Shown here: positions 63,898 to 64,000 of the stretch, piece by piece
How positions within the stretch are numbered: position 1 is the first letter of the stretch
How the letters are laid out: the number at the start of each line of letters is the position of its first letter
Assembly: GCF_025527015.1 (NCBI RefSeq)
Contig: NZ_JAODIM010000039.1
Location: 341,869-405,868, forward strand
Direction: 5' to 3'
From: Winslowiella arboricola
Lineage (GTDB): Bacteria; Pseudomonadota; Gammaproteobacteria; Enterobacterales; Enterobacteriaceae
Length of the DNA: 64,000 bases
Translations under genes and position numbers: made by a program
The notes under the pieces: model-generated
Seen by the model: the letters and a program-made list of their open reading frames with translations, nothing else
Database searches by the model: none
Told to the model about the DNA's origin: nothing

Positions 63898-64000
63898 GGC
63901 GGCGAAAACGCCGTCATTACGCGACAGGTGCAAATCACTCAACACGGGCGGCGAGAACGCCGCCCCTACATCAATTGAGGGTAGGGGCGGCGTTCTCGCC
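63898..64000. repeat. GC-rich palindromic repeat cluster at the right edge (REP-like)
   Basis: Three units: GGGCGGCGAAAACGCCGTC (63898-63916), GGGCGGCGAGAACGCCGCCC followed by CTAC (63946-63969), and GTAGGGGCGGCGTTCTCGCC (63981-64000, continuing beyond the window). Units alternate in orientation and match those at 35355-35463. Confidence 0.87.

Noticed and set aside
1..64000. CRISPR array, prophage or insertion sequence
   Set aside because: No regularly spaced repeats, integrase, capsid or transposase genes were seen on either strand.

Overview
The window looks like chromosome from an enterobacterium of the Erwiniaceae, most likely Pantoea, Erwinia or a close relative. Most proteins resemble E. 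coli counterparts (Bcs, Dpp, EptB, MtlADR, YiaF, YibL, SodA, FdhD, FdhE, YibF). The gene order differs from E. coli, and two full cellulose loci lie side by side. No complete prophage, insertion sequence or CRISPR array was seen. The assignment rests on reading and family knowledge, not on a database search.

Positions 1-27,400 form a cellulose island. Locus 1 is E. coli-like: bcsRQABC on the minus strand, divergent bcsEFG (c-di-GMP sensor and phosphoethanolamine transferase) on the plus strand, and a degenerate-GGDEF/EAL protein (HmsP/PdeK) after bcsC. Locus 2, all minus strand, is bcsO-bcsQ-bcsA-bcsB-bcsC-bcsD-bcsZ, an Acetobacter-like layout with the BcsD scaffold. The only cellulase gene, bcsZ, is in locus 2; in locus 1 bcsB and bcsC overlap by one base where E. 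coli has bcsZ. Between the loci (14,571-15,745) is a tandem duplication. Each full unit has a TTGATC-N18-TATAAT promoter and a strong intrinsic terminator about 350 nt further on, so it looks like a pair of related, unrecognised small RNA genes. A decayed third 3' end lies between them.

Positions 27,600-41,800 hold dppABCDF with a clear GcvB target in the dppA leader, an M20 deacylase, tRNA-Pro(UGG), eptB, ohr, a small HD-type alarmone hydrolase, a frameshifted Fic-family remnant, an orphan HTH antitoxin-like gene and a gamma-glutamyltransferase. Positions 41,800-48,400 hold an HExxH metallopeptidase/lipoprotein pair, yiaF, and mtlADR-yibL with four CRP sites before mtlA.

Positions 48,400-64,000 are a mosaic. 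It contains an Abi-like HEPN protein, a CE-clan cysteine protease resembling SseL/ElaD-type effectors, a ribose-type ABC transporter, a second HExxH/lipoprotein pair whose peptidase has an in-frame stop, two unrecognised small ORFs, sodA with a Fur box, a class III aminotransferase divergent from a DeoR regulator over two 18-bp tandem repeats, a Septu (PtuAB) phage-defence pair, divergent fdhD and fdhE with no formate dehydrogenase genes between them, and a YibF-type glutathione transferase. GC-rich palindromic repeats occur near 35.4 kb and at the right edge.
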